A program made the translations under genes and the position numbers. A DNA stretch of 38,807 nt from assembly GCA_902784965.1 (NCBI GenBank), contig CACZWU010000024.1, positions 1 through 38,807 on the forward strand, read 5' to 3'. The notes below the pieces were generated by a model. The model made no database searches, was not told the DNA's origin, and was given only the letters and a program-made list of their open reading frames with translations. This DNA is from an uncultured Bacteroidia bacterium (lineage in GTDB: Bacteria; Bacteroidota; Bacteroidia; Bacteroidales; UBA932). Below, piece after piece: positions 17,501-24,368 of this stretch (position 1 is the first letter of the stretch; the number at the start of each line of letters is the position of its first letter).

Positions 17501-17617
17501 GTAGTGGGTGAGGGAGTCGGCCATGGGCACGAGGTCCTTGTCGCGGGCGGCCTGTGCTGCGGACGGCAGCAGGAGGGCCAGCAGGAGGAGGACAGGGAAC
17601 AACGGGTTGTGTTTCAT
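14588..17617 (-). CDS. Large exported N-acetylmuramoyl-L-alanine amidase with golvesin-like and FN3 domains
   Basis: The 1009-residue protein has a signal peptide (1-23). Its amidase_3-type zinc domain appears split: the first part carries ALWQSHGWYY (His172) and FETVED (Glu192 or Glu195), the second FAFHTDAG (His472) and MLLELLSHQN (Glu556). Between them, about residues 231-378, sits a golvesin/xanthan-lyase-type beta domain (DNDGGSGYSERGSW to YLGRFGFSKGRHE). An FN3 domain follows near 625-705, then a glutamine-amidotransferase-like C-terminus with GGNLLVSGAYVGSDLW. Databases often call such proteins xanthan lyase; the visible catalytic residues fit a cell-wall amidase better. It follows vanZ by 13 nt. 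Confidence 0.82.
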   Translation of the reverse strand: MKHNPLFPVLLLLALLLPSAAQAARDKDLVPMADSLTHYLTEKTSVRSIVSVEKATILNDGTLRLTLSRGLVDFPLREQEIKDLYSIARETLPKKFAKYKNKLSLYADKKPIEYYKSRYYGGKPDRTVVKEHQQYAGNFHDQLGAPLLIRSSSPNRPTKGLQNRHIALWQSHGWYYEQSLARWEWQRARIFETVEDLYTQSYVVPFLVPMLENAGAVVMLPRERDWNTREVVVDNDGGSGYSERGSWQAAPDSGFANPKASYLHGENPFRMGTARQAKTDSDGDNTASWIPNIPADGEYGVYVSYQTVANSTSAAQYEVRHNGGVTRFSVNQQMGGGTWIYLGRFGFSKGRHEAQGVFLSSRGENGSVVTADAVRFGGGMGNMAREPLETKEGEYDFAPEVSGYPRFTEGSRYWLQWAGFNDTIYSRNRGTTDYNDDYMSRGMWVNTLSDGSYLKPEKKGYNIPLDLSFAFHTDAGTTLNDSIVGTLAIYTRLSNDDEKYPNGEDRSIGRDYTDIVQTQIVNDVRALYEPIWSRRQLWDRSYAESRMPEVPGMLLELLSHQNLADMRYGLDPNFRFTVSRAIYKGMLKFLAWINDFEYTVQPLPVDGFEVHLNPEGNASLSWTPVKDPLEPTADATGYILYTRIDDGGFDNGKAVAEAHTEVDIQKGHIYSFRVTATNAGGESFPSEILSVGLVAEDAPTVLIVNNFDRVSAPVSFASRDSSYAGFMNRLDGGVPYLYDISYIGNQHEFRRHIPWMDDDSAGFGASDSDYETQALAGNSFDYPFVHGIAWMKAGCNFVSASRSAVDRHRIAMNRYVLADLICGKQVTTQIGRNGSNPLRYQVYPQGLREQIDDFTRAGGNLLVSGAYVGSDLWEPVFDFPVDSTLKADYFDPARQFATEVLHYKWMTNSAAVTGQVRGEQNPYGITRNSRYYFNQQLGPRVYCVESPDGLTPVGDGACTVFRYAENNISAGVAYQGDYRTVILGFPIETMETQEQIDCLVGEIARFFRK

Positions 17618-17630
17618 ATCGGAGGGGAAA

Positions 17631-18017
17631 CTATTTCTTGTGGGTGGCGATGCCGATGACGGCCATGATCAGCAGGCCGACGGTGATGCCCATCAGGTTG
17701 GCGACCAGGTCGGAGGCCTGGGTATAGCGATAAGGGTTGATGACGTGCTGCTGGCTCTCGAAGACGATGGCGATGATGTTGGCCGTGAGCGTGGCCCAGC
17801 AGAGGGCCCGCCACCACGAACGGTCGCGGAAGGCGAGGGTGCACAGGATCGGGAAGGGGAGGAACATCGTGAAATGGACGCACTGGTCGATGGGGATGCC
17901 CAGGATGGCGCGGGGGATGTTCTCCCCGGGTTCGATATTGCCGAAGCAGAGCCAGGCGACGGCGGCTACATAGAGCAGGAACACGACGATCCAGGCGATG
18001 CGGGCGAGGGGTTTCAT
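17631..18017 (-). CDS. VanZ-like family membrane protein
   Basis: The 128-residue protein has four hydrophobic helices and the VanZ-like pattern: DQCVHFTMFLPFPILCTLAF and an ESQQHVINPYRYTQASDLVANLMG segment with the conserved polar residues. VanZ homologues lower teicoplanin susceptibility in enterococci; most Bacteroidota members have no tested role, though the family is linked to the cell envelope. It sits 3 nt after the HAD gene and 13 nt before the amidase gene, so the three form one minus operon with an envelope theme. Confidence 0.85.
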   Translation of the reverse strand: MKPLARIAWIVVFLLYVAAVAWLCFGNIEPGENIPRAILGIPIDQCVHFTMFLPFPILCTLAFRDRSWWRALCWATLTANIIAIVFESQQHVINPYRYTQASDLVANLMGITVGLLIMAVIGIATHKK

Positions 18018-18020
18018 GGG

Positions 18021-18869
18021 CTATCTTCTTTTGTGTTGGCGTTGCAGGGTCTGGAAGTCGTTCTCGGCCTTGATCTTGTCGATGATGGTGGTCACGACCT
18101 GGTACATCGGGCCGCCGATGCGGTAGTCGGCCTCGCAGATGAAGTTCACGCGGTCCTGCCGGAGGAGTTTGCGGGCGGTCTCCACCTGGTGCCGGTTATG
18201 GGGGTCATACACGGCGATGGAGTTGCCGCCGAACATCTTGACGATCTTCATGCAGGGGATGTCGGTGGTTCCGTCGCCGAAATAGATCATGTGGCTGAAA
18301 GGAATCGGCTTGTCGTCTTCCTTCTGGCTTTCGTTGACCTTGGTGTTGTCGCTGATGTCCATGATGCCCTTGGCAATCTTGAACAGGAACTGGGTCTTGC
18401 CCGTGTAGTCCACGGCCACGGCGGGCCATACGGCCACGCCGTTCTCGTCGTACCAGAAGGAGCAGGCGAAGATTTTCTTGAATTCCTTGGCGATGGGGGT
18501 CCCTTCAATGAGTTCGGTCTGACCCGAGGAATTGATATAGTGTTCGATGATCACGCCGTGGCGGCGTCCGTATTCGTTGATCAGGGCGAACCATTGGGCT
18601 ACGCCCTCGTAGAGTTCGATATGCTTGCCGAACGAAACGAACGAGTCGCGCGTCAGCGAGATGCCTTTCTTCCTGGCCTCGTCGATCATCAGCTTCATGT
18701 ACGAGAGGATGCTGCTGACTTCCTGTCCTTCGGGCACGGCGTTGCTCTTGCTCCAGAACTCTTCCGGCGTCTGCCCGATGGCCTGGATGAAGCCGAATTC
18801 CTGCATGTTCCCCGGCGAGAGCGTCCCGTCGAAGTCGTAGATCAGCGCTACGGTAGGTTTTTTCTTCAT
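18021..18869 (-). CDS. HAD-family hydrolase
   Basis: The 282-residue protein carries HAD motif I as DFDGTLS at residues 11-17 (nucleophile Asp11) and motif IV as YFGDGTTDIPCM. The region between them (INSSGQTELIEGT) supplies the motif II Ser. It is probably a phosphatase; the substrate is unknown. I chose the ATG at 18869 over the longer frame to 18920 because the latter would start upstream of the promoter box. With the chosen start, the promoter box ends 7 nt before the ATG, so the mRNA should be leaderless. It heads the HAD-VanZ-amidase operon. Confidence 0.85.
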   Translation of the reverse strand: MKKKPTVALIYDFDGTLSPGNMQEFGFIQAIGQTPEEFWSKSNAVPEGQEVSSILSYMKLMIDEARKKGISLTRDSFVSFGKHIELYEGVAQWFALINEYGRRHGVIIEHYINSSGQTELIEGTPIAKEFKKIFACSFWYDENGVAVWPAVAVDYTGKTQFLFKIAKGIMDISDNTKVNESQKEDDKPIPFSHMIYFGDGTTDIPCMKIVKMFGGNSIAVYDPHNRHQVETARKLLRQDRVNFICEADYRIGGPMYQVVTTIIDKIKAENDFQTLQRQHKRR

Positions 18870-18875
18870 ATCCTG

Positions 18876-18883
18876 CAAAGATA
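18876..18883 (-). promoter_or_regulatory. Promoter -7 box for the HAD-VanZ-amidase operon
   Basis: TATCTTTG on minus, with its G 7 nt from the A of the HAD start codon. Confidence 0.6.
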
Positions 18884-18909
18884 CGAAAAAATCATTGCGA
18901 TGTTTTTCG

Positions 18910-18917
18910 TACATTTG
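18910..18917 (+). promoter_or_regulatory. Promoter -7 box for the PHP phosphatase gene
   Basis: TACATTTG on plus, 29 nt before the ATG at 18947 and divergent from the HAD promoter 27 bp away. Confidence 0.55.
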
Positions 18918-18946
18918 CATAAGACGTTTAACTCAATAGTCTGTTC

Positions 18947-19576
18947 ATGGAGCTTCTTCCCGCATACGATTGCCACTGCCACATCCTCCCCGGCCTCGAC
19001 GACGGTGCCGCCGACCTGGAGGAGTCGCTGTTCCTGTGCCGCTGGCTCGTGGGCAAGGGCTATCTTGAGGCGGTATGCACTTCCCACAGCACGTTCCTCT
19101 ACCGCAATACCGAAGAGGGGGTGGCGAAGGCTGTGGCTGAGTTGCAGCGTGAGCTAGATGCAAGGGATATTCCTTTGCGGCTCATCCCTTCACTGGAATA
19201 CCGCCTCGTTCCCCAGACATGGCCGCGGGAGCGGCTGCTGCCCTGGAAGGGCAACCATGTCCTCGTAGAGTTGTCTCTGCGGACGCCGGAGAAGATGCTG
19301 CCGCTAGTCCCCGAGGAGGAGATCCGCGGGCTTGTCGAAGCGGGATACCAGCCTGTATTGGCGCATCCCGAGCGGTACCTTTGGGCGACGCCGGAAGACT
19401 ACGACCGCTGGCGCGACGCCGGGGCGCTCTTCCAGCGCAACCTGGGTTCCCTGGAGGGCTTCTATGGCGCCCCGGCGCAACTGCGCGCCAGGTATCTGAA
19501 GGAGAAGGGCTATTACTCGTTCCTCGGTACCGACCTGCACAACCGCCGCTATGCCGAGGCTTTCGACGGTTTGTGA
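18947..19576 (+). CDS. CpsB/CapC-type (YwqE) PHP tyrosine-protein phosphatase
   Basis: The 209-residue protein has the PHP metal-binding start DCHCHILPGLDDGAADLEES (residues 8-27), then TSHSTFLY, PSLEYR, LAHPERY and the final GTDLHNR, which together supply the His/Asp/Glu metal ligands of manganese-dependent CpsB/YwqE phosphatases. These dephosphorylate tyrosine kinases that control polysaccharide export. No capsule genes lie nearby, so its partner is elsewhere. Length is slightly short for the family (usually 230-250 residues) but all ligand motifs are present. Confidence 0.87.
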   Translation: MELLPAYDCHCHILPGLDDGAADLEESLFLCRWLVGKGYLEAVCTSHSTFLYRNTEEGVAKAVAELQRELDARDIPLRLIPSLEYRLVPQTWPRERLLPWKGNHVLVELSLRTPEKMLPLVPEEEIRGLVEAGYQPVLAHPERYLWATPEDYDRWRDAGALFQRNLGSLEGFYGAPAQLRARYLKEKGYYSFLGTDLHNRRYAEAFDGL

Positions 19577-19612
19577 AAGATTCCTTTGTAAAAGATCACT
19601 ATTTTCTGAACC

Positions 19613-20911
19613 ATGAATCGTTTCCTATTTATCGCCTCTCTTCTGCTGCTGTCCCTGTCCCTGTCCCTGTCAGCCCAGCCTTCCAAACAGTACATCACGG
19701 TCTATGCCGAACCTGACCATTCCGACTGGGTCTATGCCTGCGGCGAGTCCGCTACGATGACCCTCTATGCCGTGAAGGAGAACGTCCGCATGCCGCTCAC
19801 CGATATCGAATACAGCTACGGTCCTGAGAAGCTCAAGGCCGAGAAGACCGGCCGGGTGACCACCGGCAAGGACGGCTACGCCCGCATCAAGGTGCCCGGC
19901 CGCAAGGTGCCTGGCTTCACAACAGTCAGCGTCAGCGTCACCTGGGACGGCAAGAAATATTCGGGCATGACCAACATTGGCTACGACCCTGAAAAGATCG
20001 AGCCGACCACTTCGCTGCCGGACGATTTCACGGCGTTCTGGGAGGATGCCAAGGCCAAGGCCGCGCAGGTGCCGATGCTGGTGCGCGAGCGCTATGCGCC
20101 CGAGGAGAGCGACGACCGCGTGGATGTCTATTACGTACGCATCCAGTCGTACAAGAAGGGCAACTATGTGTACGGCGTGCTCTCCGTACCCAAGACGGAA
20201 GGCCCCAAGCCGGCCATTCTGCGCCTGCCGGGCGCAGCCGTACGTAAGTTCAGCGGCATCAATCCCCTGGCGTACGAGGGCTTCGTGGTGCTGGATATCG
20301 GTGTCCACGGCATCCCGGTCGACCAGGATGCGGAGATGTACCGCCAGCTGGAGAACGGCGCGATGTCGGGCTATGTGCTCAAGGGCATCGAGAACCGGGA
20401 TACCTACTACTACAAGCGCAGCTATCTGGGTTGCGTACGGGCTGTCGACTACCTGTGCAGCCGCGCCGATGTGGATGCATCGCGCATCGCCTGCTACGGC
20501 GGCAGCCAGGGCGGCATGCTGTCTATCGTGACGGCAGCGCTCGACCAGCGCATCAGCGCGCTGTTCGCCTACTATCCCGCCTTCTGCGACGTGACCGGAT
20601 ACTACTACGGACGCAGCGGCGGCTGGCCGCACCTCTTCCTCGACAAGAGCGATCCGCTCATCGAGCAGAAAGTCGCGGTGTCGAAATACTACGACGTGGT
20701 GAACTTCGCCCGCTTCCTGACCCAACCCGGCTTCTATGCCTGGGGCTTCAACGACATCGTCTGCTGCCCTTCGTCGACGTTCTCCGCCTACAACGTGATC
20801 ACGGCGCCCAAAACCTTGAAGGTCGCCCGCGACACCGGCCACTGGCTCTACCCCTGGCAGACCGAACAGGCCCTCCAGTGGCTGAAGGCGCAGTTCGGGA
20901 TGGAGCAATGA
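19613..20911 (+). CDS. Exported CE7-family acetyl (xylan) esterase
   Basis: The 432-residue protein has a signal peptide (1-21), a beta-sandwich N-terminal domain (about 25-125) and an AXE1/CE7 alpha/beta-hydrolase domain. The nucleophile is the Ser in CYGGSQGGM (about residue 298), and the catalytic His is in RDTGHWLYPWQTEQ (about residue 412). The family removes acetyl groups from xylo-oligosaccharides or antibiotic-like substrates, pointing to plant polysaccharide use. The gene follows the PHP phosphatase gene by 36 nt with no clear own promoter. The signal peptide is encoded partly by a hexanucleotide repeat. Confidence 0.9.
   Translation: MNRFLFIASLLLLSLSLSLSAQPSKQYITVYAEPDHSDWVYACGESATMTLYAVKENVRMPLTDIEYSYGPEKLKAEKTGRVTTGKDGYARIKVPGRKVPGFTTVSVSVTWDGKKYSGMTNIGYDPEKIEPTTSLPDDFTAFWEDAKAKAAQVPMLVRERYAPEESDDRVDVYYVRIQSYKKGNYVYGVLSVPKTEGPKPAILRLPGAAVRKFSGINPLAYEGFVVLDIGVHGIPVDQDAEMYRQLENGAMSGYVLKGIENRDTYYYKRSYLGCVRAVDYLCSRADVDASRIACYGGSQGGMLSIVTAALDQRISALFAYYPAFCDVTGYYYGRSGGWPHLFLDKSDPLIEQKVAVSKYYDVVNFARFLTQPGFYAWGFNDIVCCPSSTFSAYNVITAPKTLKVARDTGHWLYPWQTEQALQWLKAQFGMEQ
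19649..19671 (+). repeat. CTGTCC hexanucleotide repeat in the esterase signal peptide
   Basis: Three CTGTCC units plus a partial fourth encode consecutive Leu-Ser pairs in the hydrophobic core of the signal peptide. Gain or loss of one unit would keep the frame but change signal-peptide length by two residues. Confidence 0.8.
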
Positions 20912-20939
20912 TATTGACCTACTGCTTTTTGGGCATTTC

Positions 20940-20971
20940 AAAAAAGAGCCGCCTTTTTGCAAAGACGGCTC
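20940..20971 (-). terminator. Rho-independent terminator of the minus-strand small-ORF unit
   Basis: On minus, GAGCCG-T-CTTT pairs with AAAG-G-CGGCTC around GCAA and is followed by six T (20945-20940). This is a classical terminator on minus. On plus it has no T-run after the stem, so it does not look like the end of the CE7 esterase mRNA alone. Confidence 0.82.
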
Positions 20972-21013
20972 CCAGCCGGGCATTGTGCAGTATATCACAT
21001 CAGTCGTGCAGAA

Positions 21014-21145
21014 TCATCGGCGATAGCGCCAATGCGCCCGCACGAACTCCTTGCGGCCGCGACGCCAGCGCCAATAAGCGCGGACGTACACAGGCGTGCC
21101 ATACGTACCTAGTACGCAGAGCAGGATCGTTATCTTAACGCTCAT
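21014..21145 (-). CDS. Small Arg/Trp-rich protein of 43 residues
   Basis: ATG at 21145 opens a 43-codon frame ending in TGA. The first 20 residues are mostly hydrophobic (KITILLCVLG then TYGTPVYV); the rest is very basic with repeated aromatics (AYWRWRRGRKEF, then AHWRYRR). I do not recognise the family. Support for expression is the context: a promoter box at 21307-21314, a structured leader ending 2 nt before the ATG, and a good terminator 43 nt after the stop. It could be a membrane-associated small protein, a leader peptide, or a chance ORF within a non-coding RNA of about 360 nt. Confidence 0.5.
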   Translation of the reverse strand: MSVKITILLCVLGTYGTPVYVRAYWRWRRGRKEFVRAHWRYRR

Positions 21146-21147
21146 AA

Positions 21148-21302
21148 GTTAATGTGGATTGGTGAGGGTGAAAACGAAAGAAAGGATCCTCCTCAGTACC
21201 CGCCCGACTTAATCAAAAGAAGAGCACCTTCACCTCTTCGGTTCCGGTGCTCTTTCACCTCACCAGTTGATCAAGGTTTTTCCCCCCTTGATCTACATTA
21301 AC
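21148..21302 (-). promoter_or_regulatory. Structured RNA leader upstream of the small ORF
   Basis: On minus, the predicted RNA start GTTAATGT (21302-21295) pairs with ACATTAAC (21155-21148), closing a multibranch fold. Inside are an 8-bp hairpin (21286-21293 with 21269-21276), a long helix pairing GGTGAGGTGAAA (21264-21253) with TTTCACCCTCACC (21173-21161) with one bulged base, and a 9-bp hairpin (21246-21254 with 21220-21228). The closing helix ends 2 nt before the start codon, so it could control translation. I cannot assign it to a known riboswitch class; 6S RNA or another stand-alone RNA is an alternative. Confidence 0.6.
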
Positions 21303-21306
21303 TGCA

Positions 21307-21314
21307 CAAATATA
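21307..21314 (-). promoter_or_regulatory. Promoter -7 box for the structured leader
   Basis: TATATTTG on minus, with TTG at 21336-21334 exactly 19 nt upstream as a possible -33 element. The predicted start near 21300 coincides with the first strand of the closing helix. Confidence 0.6.
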
Positions 21315-21372
21315 ATCACATTCCCCCAAAATGCAACCGCAAATTAGCAATTTATTCAAATCAAATGATCGG

Positions 21373-21460
21373 GCATCTCCTCACGCCGCCCCTGCAGCGC
21401 TCTGGTACTTGCTCCCACCCGCGCTTGATGCAGGTGCGGCTTTAGTGGGTTCGGAGATGG
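21373..21460. repeat. Two-stem dyad at the left edge of the AT-rich island
   Basis: CATCTCC (21374-21380) pairs with GGAGATG (21453-21459). Inside it a 12-nt arm (21385-21396) pairs with 21429-21440 with one mismatch. It is GC-rich and lies between the structured leader and the AT-rich island. It could be a non-coding RNA, an attachment site or the end of a mobile element; nothing more specific is visible. Confidence 0.45.
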
Positions 21461-21510
21461 CTCGTTATGCCAAGAAGGAAGGGAGCATGCTAGGTTGAAA
21501 AGGCATCTCT

Positions 21511-21541
21511 TTTGCTCTTTAGCGTCATTTTATTATCTTTG
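21511..21541 (+). promoter_or_regulatory. Promoter for the PD-(D/E)XK-DUF2075 gene
   Basis: TTTG (21511-21514), 19-nt spacer, then TATCTTTG (21534-21541): a full match to the Bacteroidota -33/-7 consensus. It lies 22 nt before the ATG at 21564. Confidence 0.8.
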
Positions 21542-21563
21542 TATTCGTCCCAGAATTCTTCAT

Positions 21564-23621
21564 ATGCAAAGATTCTATTATAGCGAAACGTGTTCTCGTT
21601 TCCTTAATCAGGATGTTGAATACATTCTTGGGAAAATGGGCTCTGTGAACGAATTTGAGTTGACACTGGAACAGCGTGACGCATGGTGGCAGGAGATTGT
21701 CATTATGATGCAGGTAGTGAAGGATTTGGGAAGCGAAGGTCAGATAGTCTTTGAATACACCATCCCTCGATTAGGAAAGCGAGTGGATGTGGTTTTGCTG
21801 ATAGGGGGCATAATTTTTACAATTGAATTCAAAGTCGGGGCAAGCGAATTCCTTGTTAACGATAAAGAACAAGTATGGGACTATGCGCTGGACTTAAAGA
21901 ACTTCCACGAAGAAAGCCGCAACCGTGTCATTGTACCAATCTTGGTCGCTACCGATGCGCCCGATTACGAGTGTTCGACTACGCATGGTCATTTTAGCGT
22001 TTACGATGATCAGGTGTATGATCCGTTGTTCTCAAACGCAAGAAGATTACTTTTCGTCATTCAGCAAGTCATAAAATCAGAGGCTGTTCAGCCTTACCTT
22101 GATTCGCATGAATGGCTTTTTAGTCGATACAATCCTACTCCGACCATTATCCAGGCAGCTTCTTCTCTCTACATGAACCACAGTGTAGAAGAGATTACTA
22201 AGCATGAGGCTGACAAGGCAGGTATTGATACATGTACGGATATTATTTTGGATATTATCAAGAAATCCAAAGAAAACCATCAGAAAAGCATATGTTTCGT
22301 AACAGGGGTGCCAGGGGCAGGGAAGACGCTGGTTGGTCTCAATGTGGCAATCCAGCAGGAACAGGGGGATTTGGCGGTTTATCTTTCTGGCAACGGTCCA
22401 TTGGTGAAAGTGCTCACAGAGGCGCTGGCACGCGATAAAGTTAAAAAAGAAAAAGCTTCGAACCGAAAGTGTACCAAGACGGAGGCGGAACGTCAAGTGA
22501 GTCGTTTTATTCAGATTATTCACCGTTACCGGGATAATATGCTGGCCAAGTTGAAAGTACCTATCCAAGAAACCGGCATTGAGATTGATCCTGCGAAAGT
22601 ATCCAAAGCAGCTCATGCCAATGCCGCTGAAGTCGAGAATGTCGCCATTTTCGATGAGGCTCAACGAATGTGGGATATGCGTCATCTAAGTGCCTGGCTT
22701 TCTCGTAAGAAGGGTCTTGCTAATTTTCCGATGTCTGAGGGTGAGTTTCTGATTTGGTCGCTGGACCAGCACAAAGATTGGGCGACTATCGTCTGCTTGG
22801 TCGGTGGTGGTCAGGAGATTAATGCTGGTGAAGGTGGCATTGGCTTATGGATTAAAGCCCTGAACGAAACCTTCCCGGATTGGCAGATATACATTTCAGG
22901 CCGTCTCACAGACAAAGAATATGCGGAAGGAAATGTGGCGTCTTTGCTGTCAGAAAACGCCCATGTTCACATAGAGCAGAATCTCCATCTTGCTGTATCC
23001 CAGCGGTCTTATAGGGCTGAAACACTTTCGCTGTGGGTCCATCAACTGCTGGATTTGGAAATAGATGAGGCAAAGGCGACATATAACGATATCCGGGAGC
23101 GATATCCCATTGTTCTCACCAGAGATTTGAGTCAAGCGAAAAATTGGCTTCGTGCCCATGCCCGTGGTTCTGAACGTTATGGTATGCTGGTGTCTTCCAA
23201 GGCTTTTCGCCTGAAACCACTTGCTATTGATATCCGCACACAAGCAGACATTGTTCCTTGGTTTTTGAATCCCATCACTGACATTCGATCTTCCCTGTTT
23301 CTGGAAGATGTTGCGACAGAGTTTGATATCCAGGGACTGGAATTAGACTGGACCTGCCTGGTATGGGATGGTGACTTCCGATATGACCCTGTTCATCATT
23401 GCTGGCAGCATTTCAATTTTCGCAGTGATCGCTGGCAGAACATCAACATTGCAGAAGGTCGGGCTTATCAGTTGAATGCTTATAGGGTTCTGCTTACTCG
23501 TGCCCGCCAGGGGATGGTCATATGTATACCCGAGGGCAATCCGGCCGATGCTACGCGATTGCCCGAATTCTATGACCCAACGTTCGAATATTTTAAGCAA
23601 TTGGGAATCGAGGAGATTTAA
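21564..23621 (+). CDS. PD-(D/E)XK nuclease-like and DUF2075 helicase fusion
   Basis: The 685-residue protein has two parts. Residues 60-110 fit a PD-(D/E)XK nuclease core: RVDVVLLI with Asp75, then TIEFK with Glu88 and Lys90, and EQVWDYALDL with Gln103. From about residue 240 it is a DUF2075 superfamily-1-like helicase: Walker A GVPGAGKT (248-255), Walker B AIFDEAQRMW (DEAQ 364-367), and a C-terminal YRVLLTRARQGMVI motif. The start at 21564 follows the consensus promoter; the longer frame from 21495 would begin upstream of it. AT-richer than its neighbours, it opens the likely acquired island. A nucleic-acid-targeting defence role is inferred, not shown. Confidence 0.82.
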   Translation: MQRFYYSETCSRFLNQDVEYILGKMGSVNEFELTLEQRDAWWQEIVIMMQVVKDLGSEGQIVFEYTIPRLGKRVDVVLLIGGIIFTIEFKVGASEFLVNDKEQVWDYALDLKNFHEESRNRVIVPILVATDAPDYECSTTHGHFSVYDDQVYDPLFSNARRLLFVIQQVIKSEAVQPYLDSHEWLFSRYNPTPTIIQAASSLYMNHSVEEITKHEADKAGIDTCTDIILDIIKKSKENHQKSICFVTGVPGAGKTLVGLNVAIQQEQGDLAVYLSGNGPLVKVLTEALARDKVKKEKASNRKCTKTEAERQVSRFIQIIHRYRDNMLAKLKVPIQETGIEIDPAKVSKAAHANAAEVENVAIFDEAQRMWDMRHLSAWLSRKKGLANFPMSEGEFLIWSLDQHKDWATIVCLVGGGQEINAGEGGIGLWIKALNETFPDWQIYISGRLTDKEYAEGNVASLLSENAHVHIEQNLHLAVSQRSYRAETLSLWVHQLLDLEIDEAKATYNDIRERYPIVLTRDLSQAKNWLRAHARGSERYGMLVSSKAFRLKPLAIDIRTQADIVPWFLNPITDIRSSLFLEDVATEFDIQGLELDWTCLVWDGDFRYDPVHHCWQHFNFRSDRWQNINIAEGRAYQLNAYRVLLTRARQGMVICIPEGNPADATRLPEFYDPTFEYFKQLGIEEI

Positions 23622-23625
23622 CTCA

Positions 23626-23657
23626 TTTGCTTTTCTGAAAACAATCGTGTAGTTTTG
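23626..23657 (+). promoter_or_regulatory. Promoter for the DUF4313-like gene
   Basis: TTTG (23626-23629), 20-nt spacer, then TAGTTTTG (23650-23657). The gene therefore probably has its own promoter right after the helicase stop. Confidence 0.65.
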
Positions 23658-23714
23658 TGGAAAGATTTCCGTAAGGGGAGGTCCGTTATTCAATAATCTA
23701 TAGGCGTGTAGGAG

Positions 23715-24047
23715 ATGATGTGCGATAAGGAGACCTATTCTTTCCCTTTGTTTGGACAAATTATTGATGTTCGTCTGGAATATGAAATCTATTCCAGCAA
23801 TCATTCATTGGCTGTTCTATTAAAGTGCGGGGACGAGTTCGAAGAGGATTTTGGCTACATTACAGTGAATCTGGAGCCGACCGGGACTCTGCCCTTTGGA
23901 GAACAGTTTCTGGACGTGAACAATTATCCGCAGATAGCAGAATGGCTGGAAGAAAACCAACTGGCTCAACCTGTCGGACGGGTTGTTACCAACGGTTATG
24001 TTTGTTATCCGTTATATAAGTTCAAGATTCCGCGAGATTCGTTATAG
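23715..24047 (+). CDS. DUF4313-like protein
   Basis: The 110-residue acidic protein resembles the DUF4313 family as I remember it: GYITVNLEPTG in the middle, then QIAEWLEENQLAQPVGR, GYVCYPLYKF at the end. Such proteins are common on Bacteroidota conjugative elements and have no assigned function. Two adjacent ATGs (23715 and 23718) follow AGGAG; the second has better spacing. Its stop overlaps the stop of the convergent MazG-like gene by 6 bp, which is unusually tight. Presence here supports the view that the island is mobile-element derived. Confidence 0.7.
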   Translation: MMCDKETYSFPLFGQIIDVRLEYEIYSSNHSLAVLLKCGDEFEEDFGYITVNLEPTGTLPFGEQFLDVNNYPQIAEWLEENQLAQPVGRVVTNGYVCYPLYKFKIPRDSL

Positions 24048-24368
24048 CTCGCTGTACTTCTTAGCAGAACCCTTTGATTTTTCTACGGGATATTTTTTTC
24101 CATTCACTTCCAGTTTCTCGACAACGATATCGTAGATGTTGAGATTACATTTATCTGCTAGAAGTAAAGCATAATTAATGATATCGGCAAGTTCTTCCTT
24201 GATCTTTTCCTTCTTGGCTTCTTCTGGTTTTTTCCAGAGGAAGGCTTCCAGTAATTCGGATGCTTCAATAGACAGCGCGATGGCTAAATCCTTCGGATTG
24301 TGGAATTGATCCCAGTCTCTGTCGCGAGTAAAAGCGAGTACTTGCTCCGATAAGCATGTGGATACTAT
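24042..24368 (-). CDS. MazG-like nucleotide pyrophosphohydrolase with a non-standard start
   Basis: A 108-codon frame on minus encodes a MazG-like NTP pyrophosphatase: RDRDWDQFHNPKDLAIALS, the metal-binding EASELLE (ExxE), EELADIINYALLLAD (ExxD), and a typical C-terminal NGKKYPVEKSKGSAKKYSEL. Such enzymes hydrolyse (d)NTPs to monophosphates. The frame is intact, but no ATG, GTG or TTG occurs between the in-frame TAA at 24371-24369 and the first conserved residues. The only suitable codon is ATA at 24368-24366, which overlaps the helicase TAG stop as ATAG, the layout of a coupled start. Options are an AUA start, a frameshift fusion to the helicase, or a recently damaged start. Confidence 0.75.
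   Translation of the reverse strand: MVSTCLSEQVLAFTRDRDWDQFHNPKDLAIALSIEASELLEAFLWKKPEEAKKEKIKEELADIINYALLLADKCNLNIYDIVVEKLEVNGKKYPVEKSKGSAKKYSEL

Noticed and set aside
20940-21314. tmRNA, SRP RNA or 6S RNA
   Set aside because: No tRNA-like ends or tag ORF for tmRNA and no SRP GGAA/AGCA loop. 6S cannot be excluded by eye, but the multibranch fold with an ORF right after it is not the long single hairpin expected.
21495-21563. Earlier start for the PD-(D/E)XK-DUF2075 protein
   Set aside because: The extra residues would be encoded across the consensus -33/-7 promoter, upstream of the likely transcription start.
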